Shown: positions 10,450 through 23,740, counted from the stretch's first letter. The stretch: 64,000 nt of DNA from Salvator merianae (GCA_003586115.2 QVOM02000115.1:6517524-6581523); one strand, 5' to 3'. Made by a program: numbers and translations. The notes: generated by a model from the sequence alone, not told the origin.

Positions 10450-10858
10450 GGGCTTGTTCACACTTTAGTGCTAGTGAGCATGGAGACATTCACTGGCAAA
10501 GTGCTTCTACATTTTGTGGAGGCCTGAGTGATTGGGAACAAAATCGTTTTCCACAGCTGTCCCAGGAGTAGCTGCAGTGCTCCTCGTACTCAGCAGTCAC
10601 ACCCACTTCTGTGTATGAAATGCTGCAGACAACAGCGTGGCACAGCTGTGCCTATGCGTTTGCATGCTATGTGCCTGATTGCCATGGCAGCAGCCGGATG
10701 TTTCCATGGCCGCTGTCATGGCAAGGTGGTCAGCATTTGAACTGTGAGAGCTGGAAGCCAGTTTTTGGGCTGTTCCAGCCCTTACAGCATCACAGGGACT
10801 GTTCCACCTTGGAATGGCCAGATTCAAGCTTTAGAAGGCTGAAAGTGCAAGAAGGCCC
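10450..10858 (+). mobile_element. 409-bp TIR element, same family as 6016-6441
   Basis: The ends GGGCTTGTTCACACTTTAG and (reversed) GGGCCTTCTTGCACTTTCAG form the TIR. The interior aligns by eye with 6016-6441 and with the inverted copy at 20380-21010. Flanks AAA and ATA match at two of three positions. The overlapping frames at 10528-10862 are not coding. Confidence 0.72.
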
Positions 10859-11344
10859 ATAGGATTAACATTGCCAACTACCTAGTCCACCTGGGAGGGA
10901 TATTTCAAAAAATTTTAAAACTTTTCATGGTGCTTAAAAGTTCTTAAAAAGCAGGGGTGGATTCCCAATGCTCTCCCTCCCCCCCAAAATATTGGTGGAT
11001 GATAGAGCCTGTTGAGTGATTCTTAATATCCAACCTATGAAACAATTTGACAATTTGAACTTATTTGAATATTTTTTTAATGTTCTTCTTTAGTAAAATT
11101 CTAAAAACTGGCCAACTGTCTTGTGGATTGGTAATAGGTAGCAGTCATCCTGTTCTACTACCAAACCCAGCTGGGGGTTCTGGGAGCAGCAGCTCCTTAA
11201 AACAAAACAAAACAACTAGACTTAATTTAAGGCTTGAAAACAAATGGCTGTCAAAATATTTGGAACATTTAGAATGTTTTGTTGAAATGCCGTTTTGTTC
11301 TGAGGTTGAAACAAGGCCCCCTTTAAAGTGATGTTGTGTTTCAG
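10859..11344. other. No gene or clear repeat seen
   Basis: Unassigned DNA with a run of AACAAAACAAAACAA near 11200. No coding signal. Confidence 0.4.
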
Positions 11345-11450
11345 TATTTACTGATTTAAGTATTAATTTGCAATTTTATCCCACCCTATAATCTAAGATC
11401 TCAGGGCAGGTTACATTCTGATAAACATCTTAAACATACAAAAATTCAGT
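11345..11450 (-). repeat. L2-like 3' terminus fragment (minus)
   Basis: The phrase ttttatcccaccctataatc followed by ctcagggcaggttaca is the inverse of the common L2-group LINE tail (a 'gccctgag...gggtgggataaa' pattern). Similar inverse tails occur at 42545-42600 and 49441-49560. Short and diverged. Confidence 0.5.
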
Positions 11451-11789
11451 AAAGGGCAAAAGCACTTCCTAATGCAAGGTGGTTCTGAGGCTGTTGTGGG
11501 CATCTGGGTGGAGGGGACACCCACGAGGAACCTGAAGATGGTTGCAGCTCTCCGATTTCCTTTCTCCTCCACTCCCCCAGGTATGATGATTCTGAAGCTG
11601 CTGGGAGTGGCAGCTGGGAGCGAGGGGCCATTGCTTAAGACTGAACATAATCACACTTTACCAATTTTCTTTCTCACCCATTTTCCCAGGCAAGATGGCT
11701 CCGAAGCCTGTGTAGTAGATACAAACCCCTGGACCAAATGGGTTTGTAAAACATTTTGATACCTTTTGTACACCGTTGATTGGCAGTTG

Positions 11790-12066
11790 TGATTCTAGAC
11801 TTGTCAATAGGCAATGGGGCTCTGGAACACCCTCTCCACGCACTATCACTATATGTTTTTAGGTGTCAGGTGGAGACTTTTTATATGTTCAGGTATTTTA
11901 GATTATAGCTTGGTGGTATGGTGGTTGTGAGAATTTTACTGTTTCAATTACTGAATAACATATTTTAAATTAATTATTGTTGCAGTCATGTTTTGTATAT
12001 TTAAGAATGGCTGTTCTGTATGCCATCCAGAGAGCTTTGGTTATGGGTGGCTATATAAATACATTA
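11790..12066 (+). repeat. L2-type LINE 3' end
   Basis: A 'ggggctctggaacaccctctcc' phrase is followed by a T-rich body, then by 'gccatccagagagctttggttatgggtggctatataaat', the standard layout of an L2 LINE 3' end in reptiles. The copy is 5' truncated and has no coding part. Confidence 0.68.
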
Positions 12067-13282
12067 CATAAAGAAATACTCTATCTTCTTTCTGTCATTT
12101 GTCCTGTAAGAAGCAGAACTGTAGTTAGGAGTTAGCAATTTCAGATGGCTTGAAGCACTTCGTTGATATGTCAGCATGATGCTATGACTCTATTGGAAAT
12201 GTTGAAGGATTTGTGGCTTTATGTTTATGTCTTTTATGGAGGTTATATAATAGCTTTAGGAATGGGAGAGGGTGCTGAATCTGTTCAGTTGTAAGGCCTA
12301 GATGAAAAGACATGTTTTTATGAGGAAGTAAAAGATGTATAATGACAGTGTTCCTGAGACAGAAATTCACAACCTGGAGGGACCACCAAGACGATCCTTA
12401 ATGTGCTGCCGTGCCTCCATCTGCAGAGAGAGGTACAGTACGGTCCCAAGATGGCTTTGACAAGACCCTGAGTCCATCTTGACTGCTGTTCTGTGGATGC
12501 TAGCTTGTATCATCAACCCAGAGTTTTCATGGCAGAGGGACATAAGTAGTGGAGGAGGTCAGTTGTAGAAGCTGGTGCCTCTCCTCAAGGCTGAATCCTG
12601 GGAATCAAGGGAAAATGCTGGAATATTATGAGAGTAGCTCATTAGCAACAGCAGGCTGGGTGGAAGTTGCTTGCCAGGGTATATCACTTTGTATTTGCAA
12701 TTATGCAGTGTGGTTTCTCATCAATAAACAACATGTTACTTTTGAATAAAGAATTGCTTAGTTACAATGTTTTTGTCTTGGGAGTCTTGGCACACCACTA
12801 TGTCACGCCCACATAGCTCACAGAGGAGGAGTCCCCCCAGCTATTTTGAGTATGGTTGTTTAGGACTATCACAATGCCCTGAGCTGGATTTAATATTCAG
12901 CAGACAACTAGCACACATCTTTTATGCACATCTTTTAAGTCTGGTGTGATTACATTTGGTTAGGAGAAATTAGCTCCTGAGTTCAAACTAGTTCCAGCTT
13001 TTGATTACATATTCCCAATTCTCTGAGTAGTTGAGTCTGATTTCCTTGGGGAAAAGGTAAATGGAATTGTATGGCGTTTTGTAATATTGTTTACCTAATT
13101 ACATGCTACAGAATAAGCATAGGTGAAAGTGCAGTGTGAACTCTGATGCCCATTGCTGTCAAGTAAAAGACTGGGGAACAGCCAGATATATTTACAGAAC
13201 CCAAATTGAGCTCCCTCCCTGTTCTATCAAACTGCCAGTCTATGCATATATACGTGTGCAGAGTGCAGACACTCATATGTGT
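12067..13282. other. No gene or clear repeat seen
   Basis: Unassigned. An AATAAA word stands at 12725 and another at 12746, but no upstream exon or transcript structure could be supported. Confidence 0.4.
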
Positions 13283-13756
13283 TGTGTACCATTTTAAAAA
13301 AGACATTAAGAAAGTGGAGCAAGTTCAAAGGAGGGCTACCAAGATGGTGAATGGTCTGCTCATCATGTCCTACCAGGGCTGGTTAAAGGAGCTAGGCATG
13401 TTCAGTCTGCAGAAGAGAATGTTGAGAGGACACATGATAGCTGTCCTCAAGTATCTGAAGATCTATCACACTGCAGAGGAATCAGCTCTATTCTATTCTC
13501 ACTTACACAAGAAGGAAGGACTAGAAGCAATGGGATGAAACTATAAGGAAGTAGATATGGACTAGATATTAGAAAAAACTTTCTGACAGTAAGGGCGAAC
13601 AGTCAATGGAATGGGTTGCCACAGGAGGTGGTAAGCTCTTCTTTACTCCTTCAAGCAGAGACTGGACAGCCATCTGTCTGAAATGGTTTACTGAATCCTG
13701 CATTAAGCAGGAGGTTGAATTAAATGATCCTTCCATGGTTCTATGATTCTATGATT
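13283..13756 (+). repeat. CR1 LINE 3' end with ATTCTATG terminal repeat
   Basis: The text starts with a 'tttaaaaaagacattaagaaagtgga' phrase, passes through 'caaaggagggctaccaagatggt' and 'gggttgccacaggaggtgg', and ends in 'ggttctatgattctatgatt'. This is the classical amniote CR1 3' region with its 8-bp terminal microsatellite, which CR1 uses in target-primed integration. About 470 bp of 3' sequence is present and the ORFs are missing. The open frame at 13206-13538 overlaps this UTR and is not a gene. Confidence 0.92.
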
Positions 13757-16676
13757 TACCTTTAATTTCTATGGCAAGGAGGATGTTTACTAAATACAGA
13801 CTGCAGCAGATCTACTGATTGGCAGACCCCATAATTAAAATAATAAGATATTTTGTTTGAGGTTCAAAGCCTCAGTTCGAAGACTCTGAATATTAGTTGG
13901 CATACAAGTATGAAAATGGAACTGATGGTATGCTATACTTATAAGTAAAGAGGTAGATAACATGCATATACTTTGGAAAACACTGCTGATCAGTCTTTAA
14001 TAATTGGTGCATGCAAATACAATACACTATATTGTTTGTTGGTCAGACTGGAAGCTGAGCCAAACATATATAGGTGAACAAAACATAGTGTACTATTTAA
14101 AATATGGCAGTAAGAAAACCTTCCACAGAATTACTACTGAAGGACCATCCATCTGTAGAGAAATGTTTGTTTTCCCAAGCTAGCTCCCTCCCTACCAGCT
14201 AGGTTCTTCATCTTTTGCTTTAAATCCAGGTTAATATTCTTTCCTCCTTCAGCCCTGGGACTACATCACTGCTAACAATGGGCTCATGAAACCTGGCAAG
14301 GCCCCTCTGACTTCCCCACAGTAGGTTTTTATTTAAAATCTAAAATACAAATCTCTGCACACTGCTAGCTGCAAAATAACTCTTTTCCCCTAAAGGAAAT
14401 TCCTTCGATGTATTGCAGTAACAGATCCTGAGCCGTATAAACAACTTCACTCAAGCCAGCTCCATTTGAATCAGTGCCTGTCAGTGAGAACTCCCCTTGG
14501 TAAAGCTGTGATGGAAAGCAATGCATCTAATTCAGAAAAGAAATACTTCCATTTCCTGGAGATATTTATAACATTAGTCATGCTATACAAATAACAAAAC
14601 TCAAGCTGTGTCATTAATATACCAAAGATGCTATGTAGTTTCAGGCCTCTTCCAGCCAGGAGGCTTGTTTGAGATGTCCAGCCACTGCAAGTGTCTGCCA
14701 CAAGAGATTTGCTACAATCTGTCCCTCTCCCTCCTCCTCCTCCTCCTCAATAAATATTGGAGAAATGTGTTTAATATACAACATATATCTGTTTCTCTTC
14801 TTTCTCTTGTCTTCTGTGTGTGCTGTTTTTAATGGCTGACTTTTCATCATGTGGACTGAACATTATCTCTCTCTCTATGTGTTGGTAATGGAGACAGTTA
14901 AAGGCATGTGTGATGGTTGAATCCTTTGACGTGGACCACTGTGCTTGGGGTTTCTTGCTTCCCAGTTGGACCACTACAACAGGGAGTGAAGAGAAGGGAA
15001 GTGTTGCCAAACTGCCAAGCTGGGGAGACAGTAGCCTGGTGCAACATGAGGTATATCGCATCAAGACTTCCATCTTTTCCTGATACAGCGTGCAACTGGG
15101 GAGCAAAAAGGAAATGGCGGTTTGCGCCACCCAAACTGAATATTCATACATACTAGCAGTTGTTAGAGTCTAAAAGTGAATGAATGAATGAAAAGTAATT
15201 CCAGGCAGCATATTTACAAAATGAAGAGGAAGCTATATGGAGATAAAATGCATGGAAGAAAGTTGTGTTATTTCCTCATAGTTGTACTTCAAATGAGACA
15301 GCAGCAGCTCGTAGGTCAAGATCACAATGGTGGCACTGAACAATGCAGGAACCCTAGGACCAAATCTGAATGTTCCAGAACCAGAAGAAAGTGCTCTGAT
15401 CTGCTACTATGTTTTTTTTTTCTTTCCCCATTGCTCAGGAAACACTTATGCAGATTCCTTCTTGTTTTTAAAGTACTCCCATCTATTCTCAGGTTGTTCA
15501 ACACTGAGGCCATGTTCACACATAGCAAAAAAGAGGCTCAAAAGCATCTTAGAGATGATAGCTGTGGCTTGGGTTCTCATCTCATCTCTAATCCAGTTTA
15601 TTTAGCCCAAAATGTTAATGAGAGGAAAGAGGTGCAGACTGACATTTGAACAATCCCACCTCCAAACATTCTCCAAGCCAGATTAAAGTAATCTCAGAGG
15701 TGCTTAATTTTAGTGTGTTTGGGAATCTGCTGCCAGTTCCACCAGTATTGCTGCCTTGGCGATGGTCAGATTGACCAGGCATCCAGCAGACCTTTAAAAA
15801 ATGGCTTGATGGATCTAACCTGAAGTGCGGGGGCGGGGGGCAGGGAGGCTCTGATCTCCTGTATTCTCTCATTATAACCTGGGGAATATTTTCAGGTTCT
15901 CAGTCTTGGAGATATTGCATCTTTATGAAATTTTCATTTTTCTTCTTTCCAGTTAAGAGAAAAACTCACAGCTCATATATGCAAGAGGTTAACAAAGAAC
16001 AATTGCAGAAATGCAGACAATTAGACCACAGCCATCCTTTCACTTCATTGGAAATCTTACTGAAATTATCTGCCAGTGGACACAGGCAATATTGCACTGT
16101 TAAATAACAAATCCATTATTCAGTAAATCAGGAATGATGTAAACCATGGAATTTCAAATAGTAAATTGATTTGTAATGGTTTCTATAGCCATAAAGTTTT
16201 GTAAAATTGTTGGTTGCTAGATACTTTCGGATAACAAGCATTTTTAAATTAAAACACATATTAAACCAAATGATAACTTTTATAAAAGAATTAATGACCA
16301 CTACTTGAACTGATTTTAGCTGGATGGCTCTTTGACTTAATCTTCTCCTCTTGTCATTTGCTTTAGTTTTGATTCCTACAACCCTTGTACATAATGGTTG
16401 CTGAGGTCTGAACCCATGTTGGCAAAAATATATATTTGGGCCATTTGCATGACTATTCGCTTTGCCTAGGGTGCCCAGATCCTCCCTTTCATAAAAGAGA
16501 GTCTAATGTTACGGAGATTATTTTAAATTTTAGTCACCTGCAAATTGAATATGAAAGAACAGTGTGATGTGGTTCGTGCACACAGAGAGAGACAGATACT
16601 GAGCTAATGCAGTTCTAGGCTGCATCAATAGACAATAAAGGCATCTGTTAGAGGTTGTATCATGGATTGAACTATT
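13757..16676. other. No gene seen; simple repeats and AT-rich DNA
   Basis: A short (CTC)n run lies at about 14730-14749. The parts 14440-14640 and 16120-16330 are AT-rich and repeat-free. An orphan TIR-like end (GGCCATGTTCACACATAGC, 15509-15527) has no convincing partner. Several overlapping frames between 14771 and 15649 lack domain features and are treated as chance. Confidence 0.4.
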
Positions 16677-16815
16677 GGCCTTTTTTGAACTGGGCCTTAT
16701 TCCAGATTATATCCTGGGATAGGGACTTACGGGGATCATAGTCTGCACCAGCATGAAGATGGCAGATCCCTGTTCCAGAATATAATTCAGAATAAGGTCT
16801 AGTGCAGAAAGGGTC
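16677..16815. mobile_element. 139-bp palindromic MITE, family of 9441-9620
   Basis: Left end GGCCTTTTTTGAACTGGGCC and right end (reversed) GACCCTTTCTGCACTAGACC, with the internal 'attccagattatatcctggg' and inverse 'ccctgttccagaatataattc' arms, identify a diverged, shorter copy of the 9441 family. No matching flank duplication. Confidence 0.72.
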
Positions 16816-17844
16816 AAAGAATGCATCAGTTCCAGTCCACAGGTACTAGAAGAGAATACTATTTTGTTGGCCCAACACGTTTTAGCATAACCTTTTATCA
16901 AAGAAGTAGATTCAACGGGGTAAAGTATGTACTTGAGTTTTGATCTAAAGATCATCTGGAAACCACTTTCTTGATAAAGGGTTATACCAAAATGCCTTGG
17001 CTTAGTAAACTAGTGTCCTCTTCTAGCAACTACTGTTGTGAACTTTTCTTCAATTCAAGTTAGGTGTTTCTCGTATCCTGCACCATGGATACAGATACAA
17101 TCATGACAGACACAATCATGACAGAGGGCTGAAGGACTCTATGTTTAGCCAGGGTACTTCTGCTTCAGGCTGAAGGATTCTGGGACATGTCCATGTCTAA
17201 TATGGGATGTTTATCTCTTAAGGAACTGAGCAGAATTATTACTCTGTAGTCTGTGCATCTAGCTCCAGGAAAAGGCCTTTGTTAGCCTTAAAGACACAGC
17301 GTTGGTGTTTGTATCAGTCCTGGGAGTAACAATGTATTAGGAATATTATAAGGATGTACGTGCATCTGGACTTTTGAAAGCAGTCTGGAAGCCTATATGC
17401 AAATGTGCTGTGTCACTTTGCATGGTTTTAACTAAGACAATAGGACTTGGGGCTGGATGCAGTATCCCTGATAATTTTTCTTCCCTGTAAAAATACACAA
17501 CCTAGTATTGACTGTGTTTCTAGTAATATGATATCTTTCTGCTCTGTGAATATAGTTAACTGCTAGTTCCAAGTATGCCATTCCTTGAAGCAAGGGAATA
17601 TGAGAGCCACTTCATGTTAGACCTGGTGGCCTAAAGGTTCTCTTCAATGCTATTGTTCTAGGCTTTTCATGTAAAAGGTCTACAGTACTGGTTGTATTCT
17701 GAGTAGTTATGAAGAAAGTGGTCTTATTTGTTTGTGCTAGCCTGATCTTTCCCAGTTGGTGTTCCATGGAGTGCTGGTGTTCCATGGTGTTCAGTTGCTG
17801 CCAGGAACCAGAAGAGGACTTTCCTTCACACTAGGAGAGGGAGC
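16816..17844. other. No gene or clear repeat seen
   Basis: Unassigned DNA. A small tandem duplication is visible at 17095-17125 (acaatcatgacagacacaatcatgacag). Confidence 0.4.
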
Positions 17845-18255
17845 ACTCTATGAAACACTAGGACTAGGGGGCACTCTATGAACCTGATGGGTAGGAGAGT
17901 TAGGGCCAACAAGGGGAAGTATTTTTTCATCCAGAGGGTCATTGGTCTATGGAATTTATTACCAGAAGAGGTGGTGACAACAATCAGCCTAGATAGCTTT
18001 AAGAAAGGATTGGACAGATTCATGGAGGTCAGGTGTATCAATGGCTGCTAGAATAGTTGCATAGGTACTGCCTCCAGGTTGGAAAGACAGGCAGGATGTC
18101 TGTAAAACCATTTGCAGGGAGTCAAGAGCAGGTGAAGGTATTGCCTTTTATTCTTCTTGAGATGCCCAGAAGCAATTGGTGAGCCACTGTGTGAAACAAA
18201 ATCCTGGACTAGATGAGCCATGGCCTGATCCGGCAACACTCCTCTTATGTTCTAA
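17845..18255 (+). repeat. CR1-type LINE 3' end, about 410 bp
   Basis: Begins around 'ctaggactagggggcactcta', continues through 'gaggtggtgacaacaatcagcc', 'ggattggacagattcatgg' and 'gccactgtgtgaaac', and ends 'gcctgatccggcaacactcct' then 'tatgttctaaaaataaaa'. It is the longest copy in the window of the CR1 subfamily also seen at 7890, 41850 and 45740. No ORF2 sequence is retained. Confidence 0.85.
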
Positions 18256-20379
18256 AAATAAAATTGCAATTACCAGACCTACCCACTTGTAACTGGAATT
18301 GGCAGGAGGAAGAACAAAACACCAAAAAGGGTTTATCAGTCACAGCTTTATGACCCACCTGTTAGTAAAGCTAATTAGTAAGGAGGAGGAGGGACAAACT
18401 GGAAGCTATTGGGGGTGAATTTGAAATAAAGCATCACAATAAGGAAGAACACATGGTACTCATAATTAGCATCTGCACAGTGGATTCAGCAGACACACAG
18501 GGTACCTTGCTACACTCTTTTCACCAAGGATACACATACACACTCTGCACTATTCATATGGAATACCTTTGTATTGGCAGAACACATGCTTGTATGCAGA
18601 CTGTGCCAAGTTTAGTTCCCTTTCAGCTCAGCACACCCAAATTCCCTGCCTGATTCCCTGGAGACTTTAAGCACATTCCACCTATTTCTCATGCTAAGCA
18701 GTGATGCCTTATTTGGTCCTAAACTGTAGTGTGTCTTGAAACAAGGAAAAGCAGCAAGCCTAATGGAGAATTGCCACATATGACAAATGGTTCAAGCCAT
18801 TTCTTCTAATCCATCTGTCAGACTAGATAAAATGATTCTATATGTTAATGGTTGTTATTAAATTAAGAATGAGAAATGTCTACATAACTGTGTCTAGATG
18901 TTTTCTTATGTTGTAGCTCTAGCCGTCCAAGCAACATGTAGACAATGCACGTCTGCACAATTTCTTTCTTCCCACAATTATCTGTAATAGAACAAAATAT
19001 CCTGTTTCATGCAACACAGTGATGATCAATATTCCAAGCTTTTAAATTCAGTGTTTCAGAGTGGCCTCATCCTAGCAACCTCAACATTTTTTTCCGTCCT
19101 CTTTCCTACTCAGGGAATTAAGGCTTTTGCTGTCGTGCAACATTGAAATAAGAAGGCATACACAAGGATGACATGGATTTGACAAAAAAATTAATGATTT
19201 GTATATCACTTTAATGCTTTGAATCTGAATTTCATGTATGCTAATTAGGTCATAATGGGGCTGTTTGAGAACAGAACTGTCATCACACTGCTGTGCAGGT
19301 TTCTGGAAGTAGAGATAGAGCTGCGTTCCCCCAGTTGGCTCTTTGCTTCTGTGCTGTAACCTAGCAGATCTGTGAATCCCGGTTTCCACCATCCTCTCCA
19401 TTTTATACACAATTGTTTTGAGGATATGGGACTTTCATCTATCAGGGTTATAATGGCATATCTCAAACAGCTAGTGCCCGGACTCTACAATACAGCCTGG
19501 TGGGAAGAGAGTACAGTAGCTATATCTAAATGATTGATTCGTGGACTTTTTAAGCTGTCATAGTATATCTCGTAAGGCAGCTGTCAGCTTCTCAGATACA
19601 TGAAGGTGTATTTATACAGCACATTATGGGTGTAAAAAATCTAGCTCTCTTATTTATGGACAAGGAAGGCTGTAAAACTTAGACAAGAGCAACCACCAGC
19701 TCCACCACCACGAAGAATTCAAACTGAGGCTATATTTTATTCTTTTATTGAAAAGACTGGCCTATCTGACTGCTGCAGGAAACTAATGTCTTTGCCTTTC
19801 CATGCAGATTTTCTCCCTAAGGCAGGAACTATGCCAGTGTTTCTCAAACAAAGGTAGGCACAACAAAGAGACCTTGAGGGAAAGATAGTTACCGATCTAC
19901 CAACTGGTAGTAGTGTAGCCAATGATAACATTATAATGTGTCTTTCTCCGGTGCCATTGACAACTGGTTCTGAGGGATTCAGCAGAACCCAGGCAACCGC
20001 TCTGCAATTAGTGTATACAGAACATTCACAGCTATTGATGAAGTTAGGTTTTTCCCAAAGCTTTTCTTTCCTGAGAACATTCAACCGCAGTCTCACAGCA
20101 ATGCCCAAATTAACAGCTTTGCCACAAATTTTGAGAGTTCTAAGCTTCAGGCTCTGCTACAGATGTCTTTCTATCTTAGGCACAGGACAGGTTGGTGCAA
20201 CTTTGCATGAGAAGGACCAAAATTAGGAAGCACCCAATACTGGATGATGAAAGAAGGTATACAACCATAGAAATCAGATCAGACTCTACATGTTACGGCG
20301 TGTGCCTTTTTCAAAAGATTGACTTCCATTTTATTTCAAGAGTTCTCTTTAAAGGTCCTCTTCAAACATAAGAAACTGA
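18256..20379. other. No gene seen; possible conserved non-coding DNA
   Basis: No repeat family was recognised. 18800-19080 is AT-rich and repeat-free. Frames at 19081-19410, 19737-20108 and 19936-20226 overlap on opposite strands, have no motif and are regarded as chance. Confidence 0.35.
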
Positions 20380-21010
20380 GGCCTTTTCTGCACTTAACTT
20401 TAGTGTGCTCCAGGAAGGATTCTAAAGGGTGTCCTGTTTGCATGCTATTCCAGGATAACATAGCCCCTCTGAATGCTCTGCATGGACAGAGTAGTAGAGT
20501 GGAATAGGGCACCCAACTGTAGAGTGGGAAAACTGGCATGCTTTCCCACTATACAGGTATACCTCAATTACAAGATCCAGCATCATATTAATGAAGATAT
20601 AGGGAGGGTTTTTTGGTGGTGCACCAGGAAGCTGCACTGGAAGTGGTATCAGACGTTGGCATGCTGCCGAAGCAGGTCCTTCTAGATCCTGCAAAGGCCA
20701 GATACTTTCATGCCTGGCTTTTGAAGGCTTTGCACTGGTTTTGAAGGCTGTGCCCACTGCTGGCCACTGCCATGGTGACCAGAGACATGGCACACAATTG
20801 TATAGTTGCAGTTGTACCATGCCATGGCCTTCAGCTTTTGCACCCAGAAGTGGGTGTGAATGCTGTATACTAAGAGCAGTCCAGCTGCTCCCAGTATAGC
20901 TGTGGATAACAATTAGCTGTGGACAACAATAGTAGGACCTCCATGAAATGTGGACGTACTCTGCTGGTGAGCATCTGATTGCTCACTAGCACTAAAAGAC
21001 AAACAGGCCC
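20380..21010 (-). mobile_element. TIR element, family of 10450-10858, inverted
   Basis: The right end, reversed, reads GGGCCTGTTTGTCTTTTAGT and then GCTAGTGAGC, the same as the left end of the 10450 copy. The left end GGCCTTTTCTGCACTTAAC is the corresponding other terminus. The interior at 20745-20900 (gccactgccatggtgaccag, then cagaagtgggtgtgaatgct) is the inverse of 10600-10690. It is longer than its relatives because of an extra segment at about 20510-20690. Non-coding. Confidence 0.68.
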
Positions 21011-21567
21011 TAGGTGGACAGCCTTACCCTGTCCCAGCCTGGGATGGGACAGCCCTATCACTTTCCATCCTGATCCGGAATGTGGGAGAGAGTGCAGGAT
21101 GGGACTGAGTCTTGGCTCCAGCTTTGCATGAGTGCCTCCCGTAGACCATACCAACATGCAGAAGTGAGGCTTCTAATATGCTTGCTAGTTCAGTATACCA
21201 GCCAGTGCAGAACTGCTCTGCGTCAGTGATTCCACAGAGGCCTAATCTTATTACAATCTTCCCTCACTCTGGGCTGATTGGGGTTACCATAAGCCAGGCA
21301 AGCACATGAAAAACAACAAAAGGGAGGGGAATGGGAGCTTGACTAGCTTCCACTAGCTCAAATGGACTCAGTTGAGAAAGCTGCTCACCTAGATGTCAAA
21401 GTAGGGGATTGCTCATCATGTCTGATGGGGGGTGGGTGGCAAGAGCCAATCATTTGATCTTGTCTAGATACTGCTTTGTCTCTCGACATCTGGAGGCAGC
21501 TTAAATTTCATTGCAAAGTGATCTCACCATAGTAGCACCTTTATTATGAAACTAAACACCACACTCA
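21011..21567. other. No gene or clear repeat seen
   Basis: Unassigned DNA without coding signals. Confidence 0.4.
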
Positions 21568-21655
21568 CTGATTCTGCACTGGTCCTTATTCTGGATTATA
21601 TCCCAGAATAAGGACCTGCAATCTGCAGATTACTGCAGATTACAGAAAGCCCTGG
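21568..21655. repeat. Half of a 9441-family MITE
   Basis: The text 'tctgcactggtccttattct' followed by 'ggattatatcccagaataaggacctgcaatctgcag' equals the left half of the MITE at 9441. The right half is lost, and the following sequence (to about 21910) is unrelated. Confidence 0.6.
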
Positions 21656-22045
21656 GTGGTACAAAATACCCAGAAGTGCACAGTTGCCACCCCTGCACAT
21701 GTGCAGTGACCATGTTTTACTCATTTTGGCTCCACATATGCACCCAGACACATAAATCCATATCACTGTTCCAGGAAAACCTGGGTTGGGTTTTGACTTT
21801 TCCTGGATTAGTGATACCACAGGATTTCACCCCTTTAACCCGGGCTATGTTGGGATTGCCACAGGCATGTGTGACAATCCCAGCATAGCCCCTGGATAAT
21901 TTCATGTTTTAGGCCCTGTCTGGGCGCAGCCATAGGTACAAGTCTATATGGCTACATTGGCCTTTTCCTCTTCCCGTTCAACCCCTTCTCCTTTCATGTA
22001 GTGTCCTTGATGACTGTAAGCTTTAAGGAAGAAGCTTTCTCATTA

Positions 22046-23242
22046 GGCCGCGGTCCGACATCGTAAATTTAATCTGTATTGGAAGAGTACAAGGACTGAA
22101 TTCGTCTTCTGATCATTCCCACAGTTACTTTTTAACACAGACTCAATTCGTACTCTCTCGTTCTCACACTGATGCTTCCTGTGCTTGGCACAGAGAAACA
22201 GTACCTTTTCTGTCTCCACCCCTCGTCAAACTCTCCTTCCTGTGCACTCCGTGATTGGCTGCAGTCCTACCGTTCAAATCTTAACATCACAGGGGCGAGA
22301 AAGTCAAGCTCTGCTCTCAGTATGTCCCCGCTGCTGCCTCAGAACATGGATTTACTTGGGAGCATTACTAGTCATTTGCTATTTGCTCCTTCTCCCCCCT
22401 ACAGCCTCTACCTACACAAGCAGAACTTTAAAACCACATGTACTGCACAATCAAGCTTCTTAAAGGGCAGATAGCGATTTCTGCTCCCTTGCAAGTGCAC
22501 TTTTGCACAATTGCATAATTTAAGAGTAGCACAAAAGCAGGGAGAGGCATGTGAAGAAGGGGAAATGTGGGGAGAGAACGGTGGGGGACTCTATTATTGT
22601 GATAGTGCAGTTCATGGCCAGCAAATGGACTCTTCCTCATCTCCCCCCGAGACATCCGCAGCAGCATGTGTCCCCACTGTGTAGTTGTGTGCTGCCGATG
22701 GCAAAACTGATCTTGAGTGGGTTCTTTGTTGGGGCAAGAGGACTGCAACCCCAAACAGGCACAGTTTCTTTTTTGGTTTAATCAGCAGACAGAAGTGGAG
22801 GAAGCCTTTAATTTCTTCCCGGCAGTGTTGAGTGGGGGATAAAGAAAGAGAAAGGACCGCAGCTTAGCGAAGTAAAAAGGAGGACGGTTTTCTTTTCTCC
22901 TGGCAGCGAGGGAAAGGGGGATAACGCAGGCAGAAGAAACTACTGCACTTCCTGCCCACCCACAAAGTCTGTCATTGGACAGCACGAAATGGGAAGCCCT
23001 CCCTCTGCATGCCCCCCCAAAAGTACAGTCCCTCCCAAATAGTCTCCTTCCCCATTCTCACATCACAAAGTAAAGTGGGCTAGCGATCCGGAACGGCTTG
23101 AGAACTCATTAAATCTGAATACAAAGTAGTCAGGATTTCGCCAATTTAGTCCAGAAAAACTACAGAAAGGCAAGATCATGTCAGGCCAGCGGGAACTGAA
23201 GGCGGAGTGTAAACTGATTAAATGCTGTATCAGAATGTGGCC
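22046..23242. mobile_element. 1197-bp Harbinger-like element, TSD TTA
   Basis: The ends GGCCGCGGTCCGACATCG and (reversed) GGCCACATTCTGATACAG are flanked by TTA on both sides (22043-22045 and 23243-23245), the preferred PIF/Harbinger target. The TIRs are diverged (about 11 of 17 positions), but both continue into ATTTAATC. The right part of the element, reversed, resembles 50436-50800, so it is a family. The region is richer in GC than its surroundings. Frames at 22172-22474 and 22428-22754 have no DDE or Myb-like motif that I can see, so I treat it as non-autonomous. Confidence 0.68.
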
Positions 23243-23740
23243 TTAGTGACATCTGAGCCGATACGGGACTTTTTCAAAAAAATCACATGAAAAGCTGCAC
23301 TAAATTGCTTCAAATGAATGAATAGTCAATAAGTTCTGATTAGAATGATGATGCCTATTTTCAGTGCCTGACTTTCAGATATGTTTTTGTCCTTTATCTT
23401 TTGTCTTTTTGGGTCCCTTCAGAGTATAATATTAATGCTTGCCTGAAGCAAGCATATCGTTCCTTTCTTCCTTCTGCATATAAATGTATTCAAGACCCAC
23501 CTTGAGCAATTACCTTCAGCAAGGCTGCTTTGACACAGGATGCCCGTCGGCTATACTTTTCTCTTTGTGCATGTATAGTGTCCTGAGAGGTTGTCACAGG
23601 ATTTGAAAGCACAGTTTGAAATACATGGCATGTGAGCAGCTGCCATGGCTGTGTCCCAACAGAGATTTAGAAGGTGGCTTTTGTTGACTACTGTTCACAC
23701 ACTATGCTGATGATCTAGATTTGGCATTTGACTGGTTCAC
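23243..23740. other. No gene or clear repeat seen
   Basis: Unassigned DNA between a TIR element and a SINE. Confidence 0.4.

Noticed and set aside
13206..13538. 110-residue frame with a natural-looking composition
   Set aside because: It lies in the CR1 3' region, which ends in the ATTCTATG terminal repeat.
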